64,000 bases of DNA from Rudanella paleaurantiibacter (GCF_009184635.1 NZ_WELI01000006.1:1-64000); one strand, 5' to 3'; shown: positions 36,177 to 44,919, counted from the stretch's first letter. Program-made: numbers and translations. The notes: a model not told the origin generated them from the letters alone.

Positions 36177-38630
36177 ATGACGTTTCGTTACCTATTTCTG
36201 TGGGCCCTGGTGTTGCCCGTTTCTGCCGCGTTTGCCCAGTCCGTTCGGCCCCGAACCAATGCGCCCGTAGCTACGGTGAGCGGGTATGTACGCGAGGCCG
36301 GCAGTCAGGAGGCCCTGATTGGCGTCAATGTGTATCTGCCCGGAACGTCCACGGGTACCACCACCAATACCTATGGCTTTTACTCGCTTACCCTGCCCGC
36401 GCAGGACAGTGTGCGGCTGGCGTACTCGTTTGTAGGTTACGAAGCCGTTGAATACACGCTTCCGTTACGGCGCGACATTCAGCGCAACGTGATTCTCGAC
36501 CCCGGCAAGACCCTGTCGGAGGTGACGGTGACCTCCAGCCGGACGCAGGAAAAAGTGAGCGATACCCCCCAGATGAGTCAGATTGATATTCCGGTGCAGC
36601 AAATCAAGAAAATACCGGCGTTTCTGGGCGAAAAAGACGTGTTGAAAGTGCTTCAGCTAATGCCTGGCGTGCAAAAAGGATCGGAGGGGAGCACAGGTAT
36701 TTACGTGCGGGGGGGCGGCCCCGACCAGAACCTTATTATTCTCGACGATGCCGTGGTGTACAACGCTAATCACCTGTTCGGGTTTTTCTCGGTTTTCAAC
36801 GGCGATGCTCTCAAAAGTGTCGAGCTAACCAAAGGCGGCTTTCCGGCCCGGTTTGGTGGGCGGCTGTCGTCGGTTATCGACCTGAACATGAAAGACGGTA
36901 ACCGCGAGAAGCTGCACGGCGAGGGCGGCATTGGGCTTATTTCGTCAAGGCTGACGCTGGAAGGTCCACTGGCCAAAAACAAAAAACCGGGCGAGCGGTC
37001 GGGATCGTTTCTGGTGTCGGGCCGCCGAACGTATCTTGATGTGGTAGCTGCCCCGCTTATTCGGGCGCAAACCGATGGACAAACCCAGGCTGGCTATTAT
37101 TTCTACGACCTCAACGCCAAGGTCAATTATGACCTGACCGATAAAGACAAAGTGTACCTAAGTGGCTATTTTGGCCGTGACCGATTCTACGCGAAAGACA
37201 ATGATTCGGGCACCGATGTGGGTTTGGGCTGGGGTAATGCTACGGGTACCCTCCGTTGGAATCACCTGTTTTCGCAACGCCTGTTTTCGAACCTCTCGCT
37301 TATTTACAGCGACTATAAATTTCAGATTGCCTCCGACGAGCGCGGCCGAAACAACAATGCTACCGACCTGTTTTCGCTGCGCTACAACTCCGGCATCCGT
37401 GATTTCTCGCTTAAATACGACCTCGATTTTTACCCCAATCCGCAACACTCGCTTCGGTTTGGGGTGCAAACCATTCAACACCGGTTTACGCCCAGTGCTA
37501 TTGTGCTCAAAAATGCCGGTTCGGTGGGTTTCGACCGGCGGATTAATAACATCGACGTGCTGGAGTCGGGTATCTACGCCGAAGATACCTGGCGACCCAA
37601 CGAACGCTGGCGCCTGAATGGCGGCCTCCGACTGAGCCATTTTATCCAGAAAGAGGTAAACTATATCCGGCCGGAGCCCCGGTTGTCGGCCGCGTACATG
37701 CTCAAGCCCGATTTGTCGCTCAAAGGGTCGTACGCGCTCATGAACCAGTACATTCACCTGCTCTCTAACACGGGTATCGGTCTGCCCACCGACCTCTGGG
37801 TACCCACTACCGACCGGGTGGCTCCGCAGCAGTCAGAACAGGTAGCTGCCGGGCTGGCAAAGGACTTCAACCAGTCGGGCCTGTCGCTCACGGTTGAGGG
37901 GTATTACAAGACGATGAAAAATATCATCAACTACCGGGAGGGGGCCAGTTTTCTATTGCTCGGCGACCCCACCTCGGCTCAGCAGGTGCGTTGGGAAGAC
38001 AACGTGACCTCCGGGCGGGGCTGGTCGTACGGGGCTGAGTTTCTGCTTCAGAAAAAAACAGGCCGTTTTTCGGGTTGGGCGGGCTACACCCTCTCCTGGA
38101 CACAGTGGCAGTTTCCGTTGCTCAATGGTGGGCAGAAGTTTTACCCCCGCTATGATCGTCGGCACGATATTTCGCTCGTCGGGATTTACGAGTTAAGTAA
38201 GCGCATTACCCTCTCGGCGGCCTGGGTGTACGGCACGGGCAACGCCCTCACGGTGCCACAGGCCGAGTACCGGGCCTACCGACACGAGCCGGGTATTCGG
38301 GGCAGTAGCACAACCGGTGCTGCCGCCATCGTATCGGGCCTGTTCGACTATGGTGCTCGCGTGAGTGACTACGGAACCCAGAAAAACACGTTTCGGGCCG
38401 AGGCTTACCACCGTATGGACTTCGGGATTCAGTTTCACAAGAAAAAGCGCCACCACGAACGCACCTGGGAGTTCAGCTTCTACAACCTATACAACCGGCG
38501 CAACCCCTTCTTTTACCAGATTGAGTCGGTGACCGAAGGGCAGGCCCCCAACCAAACCACCCGAACGGGCTTGTTCCGGTATTCGGTGTTCCCGATTGTA
38601 CCAGCGTTTAGCTACAACTTTAAGTTTTAG
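36177..38630 (+). CDS. TonB-dependent receptor with carboxypeptidase-like domain
   Basis: From the ATG at 36177 the protein is 817 residues: a signal peptide (FLWALVLPVSAAFAQ) and a CarboxypepD_reg-like domain (about 40-125, VSGYVREAGSQEALIGVNVY). A plug domain (about 130-250, GIYVRGGGPDQNLIILDDAV) and a 22-strand beta-barrel with an aromatic end (PAFSYNFKF) follow. It imports a substrate through the outer membrane using TonB energy. The partner behind it is a DUF4249 lipoprotein, not SusD, a pairing often seen in Bacteroidota. An upstream in-frame start at 36096 would be read from the leader repeat and is rejected. Confidence 0.94.
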   Translation: MTFRYLFLWALVLPVSAAFAQSVRPRTNAPVATVSGYVREAGSQEALIGVNVYLPGTSTGTTTNTYGFYSLTLPAQDSVRLAYSFVGYEAVEYTLPLRRDIQRNVILDPGKTLSEVTVTSSRTQEKVSDTPQMSQIDIPVQQIKKIPAFLGEKDVLKVLQLMPGVQKGSEGSTGIYVRGGGPDQNLIILDDAVVYNANHLFGFFSVFNGDALKSVELTKGGFPARFGGRLSSVIDLNMKDGNREKLHGEGGIGLISSRLTLEGPLAKNKKPGERSGSFLVSGRRTYLDVVAAPLIRAQTDGQTQAGYYFYDLNAKVNYDLTDKDKVYLSGYFGRDRFYAKDNDSGTDVGLGWGNATGTLRWNHLFSQRLFSNLSLIYSDYKFQIASDERGRNNNATDLFSLRYNSGIRDFSLKYDLDFYPNPQHSLRFGVQTIQHRFTPSAIVLKNAGSVGFDRRINNIDVLESGIYAEDTWRPNERWRLNGGLRLSHFIQKEVNYIRPEPRLSAAYMLKPDLSLKGSYALMNQYIHLLSNTGIGLPTDLWVPTTDRVAPQQSEQVAAGLAKDFNQSGLSLTVEGYYKTMKNIINYREGASFLLLGDPTSAQQVRWEDNVTSGRGWSYGAEFLLQKKTGRFSGWAGYTLSWTQWQFPLLNGGQKFYPRYDRRHDISLVGIYELSKRITLSAAWVYGTGNALTVPQAEYRAYRHEPGIRGSSTTGAAAIVSGLFDYGARVSDYGTQKNTFRAEAYHRMDFGIQFHKKKRHHERTWEFSFYNLYNRRNPFFYQIESVTEGQAPNQTTRTGLFRYSVFPIVPAFSYNFKF

Positions 38631-38683
38631 TAAGGTTTTTGGTTGAAATAGCACCGACCATTTAAGTCAATAGACAAGGAAAA

Positions 38684-38778
38684 TTGCATAATGAACAATA
38701 GTTTTTCTGCTGATTATCAGCTTGTTCATTATTCATTTTGAACTGTACATTATACATTTCATTCTGACTCAGTACTGT
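38684..38778. repeat. leader repeat before DUF4249 gene, copy 2
   Basis: About 95 bases ending at the DUF4249 ATG, similar to the leader at 36081-36176. It forms a good hairpin, ATAATGAACAA with TTGTTCATTAT around GCTGATTATCAGC, followed by TACATTATACATTT and the CAGTACTG word. The units again step by seven bases. Confidence 0.75.
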
Positions 38779-39855
38779 ATGTATCGTCTCATTATATGCC
38801 TTTGCCTGTTCCCGCTTTTTTTCTCCTGCGATAGCCTCCGCAACGAGGTCGATCCCAACCGAATCAATCGTGAAGCCGGTAAGCTGGTCGTTGCCAGTTT
38901 TATATCCCCCCAGGATAGTGTTCTGACGGTGCAGGTGAACCGCTCAGTGCCGGTGCTGGGGCAATCCAACGCTATTTTGGATGTAGCCAATGCCAGTGTA
39001 ACCATGAGCGATGGGGTTCGGGTGGTGGCGCTACAATATGCAGTTAACTATCGGCGGCAGAGTCTTAATCTGTACTGGGCCAATGCGCGCAACCTGCCCA
39101 TTTTGCCCGGTAAAACATACACCCTGTCGGTGAGCACACCTCAGGGCGAGAAAGTGACGGGCCAATGTACGGTGCCCTCTGGGGCTCCGGTGTTTGCGGT
39201 GGAGCGTGACTCGGCCCGTGTTGAGAATGGCTATAGCTTCAGCAACGGTGTACGGACACCGATATATGCAAAGGAATACAGCCTGCGGGTAAACTGGGCC
39301 GACTTGGCAGGTGGCCGAAACTACTACCGGGTAGCAGCTATGCTAAGCACACAACAAACCCCTCCGTCGAGTCAATCATTGGTGCAGGTAACCGTGCTGA
39401 ATACGTTTTTTAATAATTCAGATGTCGTGGCTGATTCGCCCGGCGACGATGGTGGTCAGCTGAGGTCGCGCAAGGGTGTGTATTACCGGTACTCGAGTGG
39501 TGTCCCCACCTTAATTACTGGGCCCGGCGGCACTACCGTGATAACCTGCCCCACCTGTGCTACCACCATAACCAACCCTACCGGAACCACCGTGATTAAC
39601 CCTCCGAGTGGCGCATCGGGGACCAGTACAGTTGACAATTACCGCTTTGGCGACAATTTCCGGTCGGCTGAGCTGACGGTATCGTTGCTGCATACCGACG
39701 AAATGTACTACCGGTATCACGAAGCCATTCCGCGTCAGCAGGAGTCAGATGGCAATCCCTTTGCCGAACCAGTGCAGATTCCGTCTAATATAAACGGAGG
39801 GCTCGGCTGTTTTGCTGGTTTTAACCGAAGGTCGGTGGTATTGAAGTTAAAATAA
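38779..39855 (+). CDS. DUF4249 domain lipoprotein
   Basis: A 358-residue lipoprotein (signal LIICLCLFPLFFSC, Cys16). The immunoglobulin-like start (VASFISPQDSVLTVQVNRSVP) and the segment LPILPGKTYTLSVSTPQGEKVTGQCTVP are typical of DUF4249. A Gly/Thr/Pro-rich insert (about residues 250-295, with CPTC) interrupts the domain. These lipoproteins are encoded next to TonB receptors and may act as surface-exposed partners, as SusD does for SusC. That role is inference. The 148-base spacer after the receptor gene holds a copy of that gene's own leader. Confidence 0.88.
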   Translation: MYRLIICLCLFPLFFSCDSLRNEVDPNRINREAGKLVVASFISPQDSVLTVQVNRSVPVLGQSNAILDVANASVTMSDGVRVVALQYAVNYRRQSLNLYWANARNLPILPGKTYTLSVSTPQGEKVTGQCTVPSGAPVFAVERDSARVENGYSFSNGVRTPIYAKEYSLRVNWADLAGGRNYYRVAAMLSTQQTPPSSQSLVQVTVLNTFFNNSDVVADSPGDDGGQLRSRKGVYYRYSSGVPTLITGPGGTTVITCPTCATTITNPTGTTVINPPSGASGTSTVDNYRFGDNFRSAELTVSLLHTDEMYYRYHEAIPRQQESDGNPFAEPVQIPSNINGGLGCFAGFNRRSVVLKLK

Positions 39856-39857
39856 AA

Positions 39858-39928
39858 AGGAGCGAGGAGATAGGAGTGAAGAGTATTTGTAACCTCTCCT
39901 CACTTCTATCTCCTCGCTCCTATCTTCT
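39858..39928. repeat. heptad-phased inverted repeat, AGGAGNN units
   Basis: Left units AGGAGCG AGGAGAT and so on from 39858. The right arm read inward is AGAAGAT AGGAGCG and so on, ending 39928. The arms pair well around a short loop. It begins three bases after the DUF4249 stop and ends four bases before the stop of the convergent DAHP-synthase gene, so it may work as a two-way terminator. Confidence 0.8.
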
Positions 39929-39932
39929 GAAT

Positions 39933-41030
39933 TTATGCCGTTTGGCTATTCATGATCTCGGTTTGCTTCCGAATCGACTCCATGTGGATAATCTTGTAGA
40001 TTTCCTCCACCAGTTCGGGGTAGAGGTTCAGTTTCTTACCCAGTTCGGTACGCGTTTTCAGAATCTCTTTCCACCGCTCAGGCTGGAACAAGGTCACGTT
40101 GTTGTCGCGCTTGTACTCGGCCAGTCGCTCAACAAGAGCCATCCGGGCGGCCAGCATTTCAACAATCTGCCGATCGACGTTATCGATGCTTCGGCGCGAC
40201 TGCTCTACAAAGCTCTGGAACTCGATGTTCGACGATTCAACCTGACGAATTTGCAGGTGATCGAGCATCTCGCCAAAAGCGGCCGGGGTGAGCTGCTGAG
40301 CGGCATCACTCCATGCATTGTCAGGGTCGATGTGCGACTCAACAATCAGACCGTCGTAGTTGAGGTCCATGGCCATTTGGGCCAATTCGTTGAGGTACGC
40401 CCGCTTACCAGCCATGTGGCTTGGATCGCCAATGATCGGTAGTTCTGGGAAGATCGACTTCAGCTCGATGGCCATTTGCCACATCGGTACGTTGCGGTAC
40501 TTGCTGGCTTCGCCTGTGGCAAACCCCCGGTGAATAGCACCCAGTTTTTTCACGCCGGCGCCGGCAATACGCTCAAAAGCACCGATCCACAGGGCCAGAT
40601 CAGGGTTTACCGGGTTTTTAACCAATACCGGTACATCCACACCCCGGAGGGCGTCGGCAATCTCCTGAACGTTGAATGGGTTTACCGTAGTCCGGGCACC
40701 TACCCACAGAATATCAACGCCATACTTAAGGGCGAGTTCGATATGCTCGGGGGTAGCAACCTCTACGGCAAAAGGCAGGCCGGTTTCGGCTTTGGCGCGC
40801 TGAAGCCAGGGCAAAGCTTTCTCGCCCATACCTTCAAAGCTACCAGGCCGCGTACGGGGCTTCCATACGCCAGCGCGAATGACGTGGACTGCATTCAGTT
40901 CTTTCAGCTGACGGGCAGTCTCTACAAGTTGTTCTTCGGTCTCAGCACTGCACGGACCGGCAATGATCAACGGCTTTCCATTGGTTTCTACCCACGATGA
41001 GAGGGGCTCAACCACTAATTCAGGCTTCAT
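39933..41030 (-). CDS. bifunctional DAHP synthase/chorismate mutase
   Basis: A 365-residue fusion. Residues 1-260 are a type I-beta (KDO8P-like) DAHP synthase: LIIAGPCSAET, VWKPRTRPGSFEGMG, GARTTVNPFNVQEIAD, KNPVNPD and HRGF. Residues about 270-350 are an AroQ chorismate mutase (RRSIDNVDRQIVEMLAARM). It condenses phosphoenolpyruvate with erythrose 4-phosphate and also converts chorismate to prephenate. In this fusion the mutase domain often serves as the feedback sensor. Single gene on the minus strand, convergent with the DUF4249 gene. Confidence 0.95.
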   Translation of the reverse strand: MKPELVVEPLSSWVETNGKPLIIAGPCSAETEEQLVETARQLKELNAVHVIRAGVWKPRTRPGSFEGMGEKALPWLQRAKAETGLPFAVEVATPEHIELALKYGVDILWVGARTTVNPFNVQEIADALRGVDVPVLVKNPVNPDLALWIGAFERIAGAGVKKLGAIHRGFATGEASKYRNVPMWQMAIELKSIFPELPIIGDPSHMAGKRAYLNELAQMAMDLNYDGLIVESHIDPDNAWSDAAQQLTPAAFGEMLDHLQIRQVESSNIEFQSFVEQSRRSIDNVDRQIVEMLAARMALVERLAEYKRDNNVTLFQPERWKEILKTRTELGKKLNLYPELVEEIYKIIHMESIRKQTEIMNSQTA

Positions 41031-41095
41031 ATGTACTCGGTATTCAACTGGTTTCTACAACTACTCTATCTGGAACTTTTGATTTAAAAATGTGG

Positions 41096-41103
41096 TATAT
41101 TTG
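41096..41103 (+). promoter_or_regulatory. -7 promoter element upstream of proline dehydrogenase
   Basis: TATATTTG matches TAnnTTTG exactly and is followed by GCAG, as often seen near Bacteroidota start sites. A TTTTG lies 14 bases upstream (41077-41081), closer than the usual -33 spacing. It would give a leader of about 190 bases before the ATG at 41300. Confidence 0.6.
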
Positions 41104-41299
41104 CAGTCGAATCTCTCCCAAAAAGAGTAGACAAATAGACCTTCGTCAAAAGCTGATTTTTAGTTTGTTGAAGCAGATTTTGGCGTAATTCCTAACCAAC
41201 CAGAGTTAAGTTTGTTGTTTTTCACGTAACACACTGTTCCGGCTTGGTACTGGGGCGAAACACTAACACATTCGTACCCAGCTGATAGGGACTTACACT

Positions 41300-42541
41300 A
41301 TGTCGAATAGAAGTAATCTTATGCCGACGACTGTCCAACGGATCCCGGAAGTTAAGCAAAATGCGGCTCCGGCCGTTTCGTTTGAGGACACTTCGATTGC
41401 CTTCTCTTGTCAGTCCGATTTCAAACTTCGAAAAACGTACTGGCTTTTTGCGTTGATGAATAAGGGATGGCTGGTAAATTTAGGGACTTTTTTCATAAAA
41501 ATTGCCCTTAAACTTCAGCTCCCTGTTAAAAACCTCATAAAAAGCACCATTTTTGAGCAATTCTGTGGGGGAGAAAGCATCCGCGATTGTGAGAAGACAA
41601 TCAGCAAATTACACGATGGCCACATCGGAACGATACTCGACTACTCGGTAGAAGGGGAAGAAAACGAGAAAAGCTTTGAGGAGACTACCCTTGAAGTACT
41701 GCGCACGATCGAACGCGCCAGCGAATCGGCTGATATTCCGTTCTCTGTATTCAAAGTGACCGGTATTGCCAGCACTGACCTGCTGGAGGCCGTGCAGAAA
41801 GGCGACGTGCTGTCGAACGAGGACAAAGCCGCTTTTGAGCGCGTACGTGAGCGGGTCGACCGGCTGTGCGCCAAGGCCTATGAGCGCAAAGTGAAAATCT
41901 TTGTCGACGCCGAAGAAAGCTGGATTCAGGGGACAATCGACGCGTTGGCGTATGAGATGATGGAACGCTATAACCGCGAGCGGCCGGTGGTGTTCAACAC
42001 CTATCAGTTATACCGCTGGGAAACCTACAATAACTTTGTGAAGGCGACCGAGACGGCCCGCGAGCGTGGCTACCTGTTGGGTGCTAAACTGGTGCGGGGA
42101 GCGTATCTGGAAAAAGAACGCATTCGGTCGCATGAAGAGGAGTACCAGGACCCGATTCAAGCAACCAAAGAAGATACCGACCGGGATTTTAATAAGGCCA
42201 TCGACTTCTCGCTCAATAATCGGGACGTGGTTTCGATCTGCCTCGGTACACATAATGAATACAGCTGCCAATACTGCTTTCAGCGGATGAAACAGCTGGG
42301 TATTGCCCCCAACGATGAGCATATCTGGTTTGCCCAGTTGCTTGGTATGAGCGACAATATTTCGTACAATTTGGCCAATGCTGGCTATAATGTGGCGAAA
42401 TACGTACCGTATGGCCCCGTTGAGGCCGTAATGCCTTATCTGTTCCGGCGGGCCGAAGAAAACAAATCGATTGCCGGTCAAAGCAGTCGGGAGTTCAAGC
42501 TGATTGAGAAAGAGATCGATCGGCGCAAAAATCAACGATAA
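41300..42541 (+). CDS. proline dehydrogenase (monofunctional)
   Basis: A 413-residue FAD-dependent PRODH of the PutA barrel family: KVTGIAS, VKIFVDAEESWIQ, GAKLVRGAYLEKERIRS, CLGTHNEYSC and ANAGYNVAKYVPYGPVE are the expected flavin and substrate motifs. It oxidises proline to pyrroline-5-carboxylate at the inner membrane. The P5C dehydrogenase is not fused and not in this window. The first ~20 residues are not conserved-looking, so the start could also be the ATG at 41321. A heptad hairpin starts in its stop codon. Confidence 0.93.
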   Translation: MSNRSNLMPTTVQRIPEVKQNAAPAVSFEDTSIAFSCQSDFKLRKTYWLFALMNKGWLVNLGTFFIKIALKLQLPVKNLIKSTIFEQFCGGESIRDCEKTISKLHDGHIGTILDYSVEGEENEKSFEETTLEVLRTIERASESADIPFSVFKVTGIASTDLLEAVQKGDVLSNEDKAAFERVRERVDRLCAKAYERKVKIFVDAEESWIQGTIDALAYEMMERYNRERPVVFNTYQLYRWETYNNFVKATETARERGYLLGAKLVRGAYLEKERIRSHEEEYQDPIQATKEDTDRDFNKAIDFSLNNRDVVSICLGTHNEYSCQYCFQRMKQLGIAPNDEHIWFAQLLGMSDNISYNLANAGYNVAKYVPYGPVEAVMPYLFRRAEENKSIAGQSSREFKLIEKEIDRRKNQR

Positions 42542-42630
42542 GTGATAAGCGATGAGTGATGAGCAGCTGACGCAGGCTTTATTTGTGCGCCAGCTGCTCA
42601 TCACTCATCGCTTATCACTTATCACTCATT
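42537..42630. repeat. heptad-phased perfect inverted repeat, GATRAGY units
   Basis: 42537-42569 is perfectly complementary to 42591-42623 (33 bases). The arm is four 7-base units of the form GATRAGY followed by AGCTG; the right side adds a fifth unit (AATGAGT complement). The loop is 21 bases. The left arm starts inside the proline dehydrogenase stop codon and the right arm ends four bases before the lspA ATG. There is no long T-run. Confidence 0.92.
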
Positions 42631-42634
42631 TACG

Positions 42635-43537
42635 ATGATCCAGAAAAACCCGCTTAAATACTTCCTTTTCGCTTTTCTGCTAATTGGTATCGATCAGGCC
42701 TCTAAAATGGCCGTTCACCATTTTATGCAGCCGGGGTTCGCCGGTCAGATCAGCCTGATTGGCGACTGGTTGAAGCTACACTATGTACTCAACCCCGGAA
42801 TGGCGTTTGGGATGCAGTTGAGCCACGACTACGGAAAGCTGATTCTGAGTCTGTTTCGGCTCGTAGCTATGGTGGGTATTGGCTGGTATCTGGTGCATCT
42901 GGCCCGACAAGGCGCGCCCGACGGCCTGCTCTGGGCGATGGCCATGATCATGGCCGGGGCCGTGGGTAACGTAATCGATTCGACGTTTTACGGCGTGCTG
43001 CTGGGCAATGCGCCGTACGGCTCTATCACCCCCTGGTTTCACGGACAGGTAATTGACATGGTCTTTGTGGACATCTGGGAGGGCTTTATTCCTGACTGGG
43101 TGCCGCTTTGGGGTGGTCAGTATTACTCGACGCCTATTTTCAATATCGCTGATGCCTGCATTTTTGTTGGCGTCTGTATCATCTTGTTTTTCCAGCGTCG
43201 GTTCTTCCGGGATTACCCCGATACGTCGGACCGTGACCCATCGGACCGCGACGGAGAAGAGCATGGGCTGTCAGATCGTTTTGATACGGATGGGCAACTG
43301 CCCAATGATGCCCTGCTGACAGGTAGTGCCGAGGTGCTGCCGGCTGTTGACGCGGCTGAAGAACTGGAACGTACCCCCGACGAAAACCAAACGGAACTAG
43401 TAGCTGGCATTGAAGGGCAACCTGCTCCAGAACTCGATAGTAACTTGGGCAAAGCCCCTGGTTCGGACGATACGAACCCTGTAATGACCGAAGTTCCCGA
43501 AGAGACTACAGACCGCGATAAGCAACGTGAATTGTAA
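42635..43537 (+). CDS. lspA: lipoprotein signal peptidase II with acidic C-terminal extension
   Basis: Residues 1-195 are a complete LspA: four TM helices, IGIDQASKMAV, VLNPGMAFGM, and the catalytic aspartates Asp115 (GNVIDS) and Asp173 (FNIADACI). It cleaves lipoprotein signal peptides after lipidation, needed for the many lipoproteins nearby. The length is 300 residues against the usual 160-200: about 100 C-terminal residues (SDRDPSDRDGEE, then Glu/Asp/Pro/Thr-rich) form a probably disordered acidic tail on the cytoplasmic side. A heptad hairpin precedes it and a strong terminator follows. Confidence 0.95.
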   Translation: MIQKNPLKYFLFAFLLIGIDQASKMAVHHFMQPGFAGQISLIGDWLKLHYVLNPGMAFGMQLSHDYGKLILSLFRLVAMVGIGWYLVHLARQGAPDGLLWAMAMIMAGAVGNVIDSTFYGVLLGNAPYGSITPWFHGQVIDMVFVDIWEGFIPDWVPLWGGQYYSTPIFNIADACIFVGVCIILFFQRRFFRDYPDTSDRDPSDRDGEEHGLSDRFDTDGQLPNDALLTGSAEVLPAVDAAEELERTPDENQTELVAGIEGQPAPELDSNLGKAPGSDDTNPVMTEVPEETTDRDKQREL

Positions 43538-43560
43538 CCGTTGAAGAGTCAATTTTATGG

Positions 43561-43608
43561 CCGGGCGGCTGTAAAGATCGAATAGGTCTTTGCAGCCGCC
43601 CGGTTTTG
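43561..43608 (+). terminator. lspA terminator
   Basis: A 17-base stem (43561-43577 with 43587-43603, CCGGGCGGCTG/CAGCCGCCCGG, one G-U pair) followed by TTTTGTT. The rest of the gap up to 43839 shows no gene and no clear promoter element. Confidence 0.9.
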
Positions 43609-43839
43609 TTATGGGGTTTTTGGCAACCAGCTTATAAAAGGCTGGTATCTTTTTCTACAATCTTGCCCCATCTTTTCAACGCCCTAAACACGGCCATGAT
43701 CGGGGTTGCCGACTTCATTTCGGCTAATTATCCTGATTTCCCGAAGCCTTCAGGCCATTTATCCGAAAAATCAATTCTTTAAACAGAATGGTAGTTTTTT
43801 TGTAGATAGTGCAGTGATGATGCTTAATCATTTACGATC

Positions 43840-44271
43840 ATGTTAGAGAAATTAGACGAGGTTCGGGAGAATATATTTCGGTATCTGGAAGCCAGAATCG
43901 AACTCTTTACCTTAGAAACACGCGGAAAGGTAGAAGAAGGAGTTATCCGGGCCATTCACGGAGTCATTCTTGGATTTCTGGCCACCATAACGCTTATTTT
44001 TTTACTCAGTTTGCTCGCGGCTTTCCTCAATGAGGTGTTCGAGAGCCGGTATATGGGCTTCCTGATTGTGGCCGCCTTTTTTCTGGTACTCACCATTATC
44101 TGGGTGGTAGCCAAAGATTCGTTCCTGAATATGATTCGCAAGATGGCCTACAACAGCCTGAAAGCCTCGAAAGAGAAGAAGGCCGAGGAGAAGTCGGAAG
44201 CGGTGCAGGAGCTGATGAATCAAACCCGTGACTCCATGACTGGGTCGGGCCCATATCTGGCCCGCGAGTAA
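43840..44271 (+). CDS. phage holin family protein (DUF1469-like membrane protein)
   Basis: A 143-residue protein with an amphipathic N-terminal helix (NIFRYLEARIELFTLETRGK). Two adjacent TM helices (about 50-70 and 78-98) follow, then a charged Lys/Glu coiled-coil tail. This is the Phage_holin_3_6/YqjE-like pattern. Despite the name, such chromosomal genes are not phage parts; no phage gene is near. It is followed by a second small TM protein gene and may act with it in envelope stress. Function unknown. Confidence 0.82.
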   Translation: MLEKLDEVRENIFRYLEARIELFTLETRGKVEEGVIRAIHGVILGFLATITLIFLLSLLAAFLNEVFESRYMGFLIVAAFFLVLTIIWVVAKDSFLNMIRKMAYNSLKASKEKKAEEKSEAVQELMNQTRDSMTGSGPYLARE

Positions 44272-44367
44272 GCTGCAAGCCTAAACCGTACCGCCCCGTG
44301 GGTGCCACCTAAGCGGTTTATCCCTGCTCCAAACTATTTTTTTACTAATTTAGACCTGACAAACTCA

Positions 44368-44919
44368 ATGGAAGATCCCAAAGTACTGTTCGCTGACACC
44401 ACCGCCCGCCGGGCCGAACTGATGAAAGCAACGGAACGATTCAAGACCTCGATCCAGGATTCGGTTGACTCGATCAAAGGCGATGCCGCCGAGACGGGTA
44501 AAACTGTTGCTTTAGTAGCTGGTGTAGCTTTAGGCGTGTTTTTGATCGCCAACGCTATTTTGCCGAAATCAGACGAGTATCGCTACGCTGAAAAGTATGG
44601 TGAGCGCGATGATGACGACGACGAGGAAGAGTATGATAACCAATACAACTTTGTGAGCGAAGACGCTGACCCGCGCTTCAAATCAAAGCATCAATTGGTT
44701 CAGGAGAAAGAAAGGACAGCTAAGAAGTCAGCAATTGGCGGTTTGATCGGTGGTTTGCTTACGTCGGTACTAACCAGCATAGCCCGCGAACAACTGTCGA
44801 ACGCGCTAACACGCTTTCGGAGCAACAATGCAATTGATTCAGGAACAAACACATACCCCACGGAGTCCTATCGCCCGCACGTCCCCACACAACCTGCTGG
44901 CTACCCTTCGCAAGTATAA
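44368..44919 (+). CDS. single-TM protein with acidic region
   Basis: A 183-residue protein not assigned to a family. An N-terminal helical segment (ARRAELMKATERFKTSIQDS) precedes one TM helix (TVALVAGVALGVFLIANAIL, about 49-68). A very acidic stretch (ERDDDDDEEEYDNQ) and a Gly-rich hydrophobic segment (IGGLIGGLLTSVLTSIA) follow. The start MEDPKVLF at 44368 is taken over a GTG at 44302. Its 3' end overlaps the next gene by 92 bases in another frame. It follows the holin-like gene and may share its transcript. Confidence 0.7.
   Translation: MEDPKVLFADTTARRAELMKATERFKTSIQDSVDSIKGDAAETGKTVALVAGVALGVFLIANAILPKSDEYRYAEKYGERDDDDDEEEYDNQYNFVSEDADPRFKSKHQLVQEKERTAKKSAIGGLIGGLLTSVLTSIAREQLSNALTRFRSNNAIDSGTNTYPTESYRPHVPTQPAGYPSQV

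Noticed and set aside
43840-44271. Prophage or lysis gene (holin name)
   Set aside because: No endolysin, phage structural or integrase genes are near; this holin-like family is chromosomal in many bacteria.
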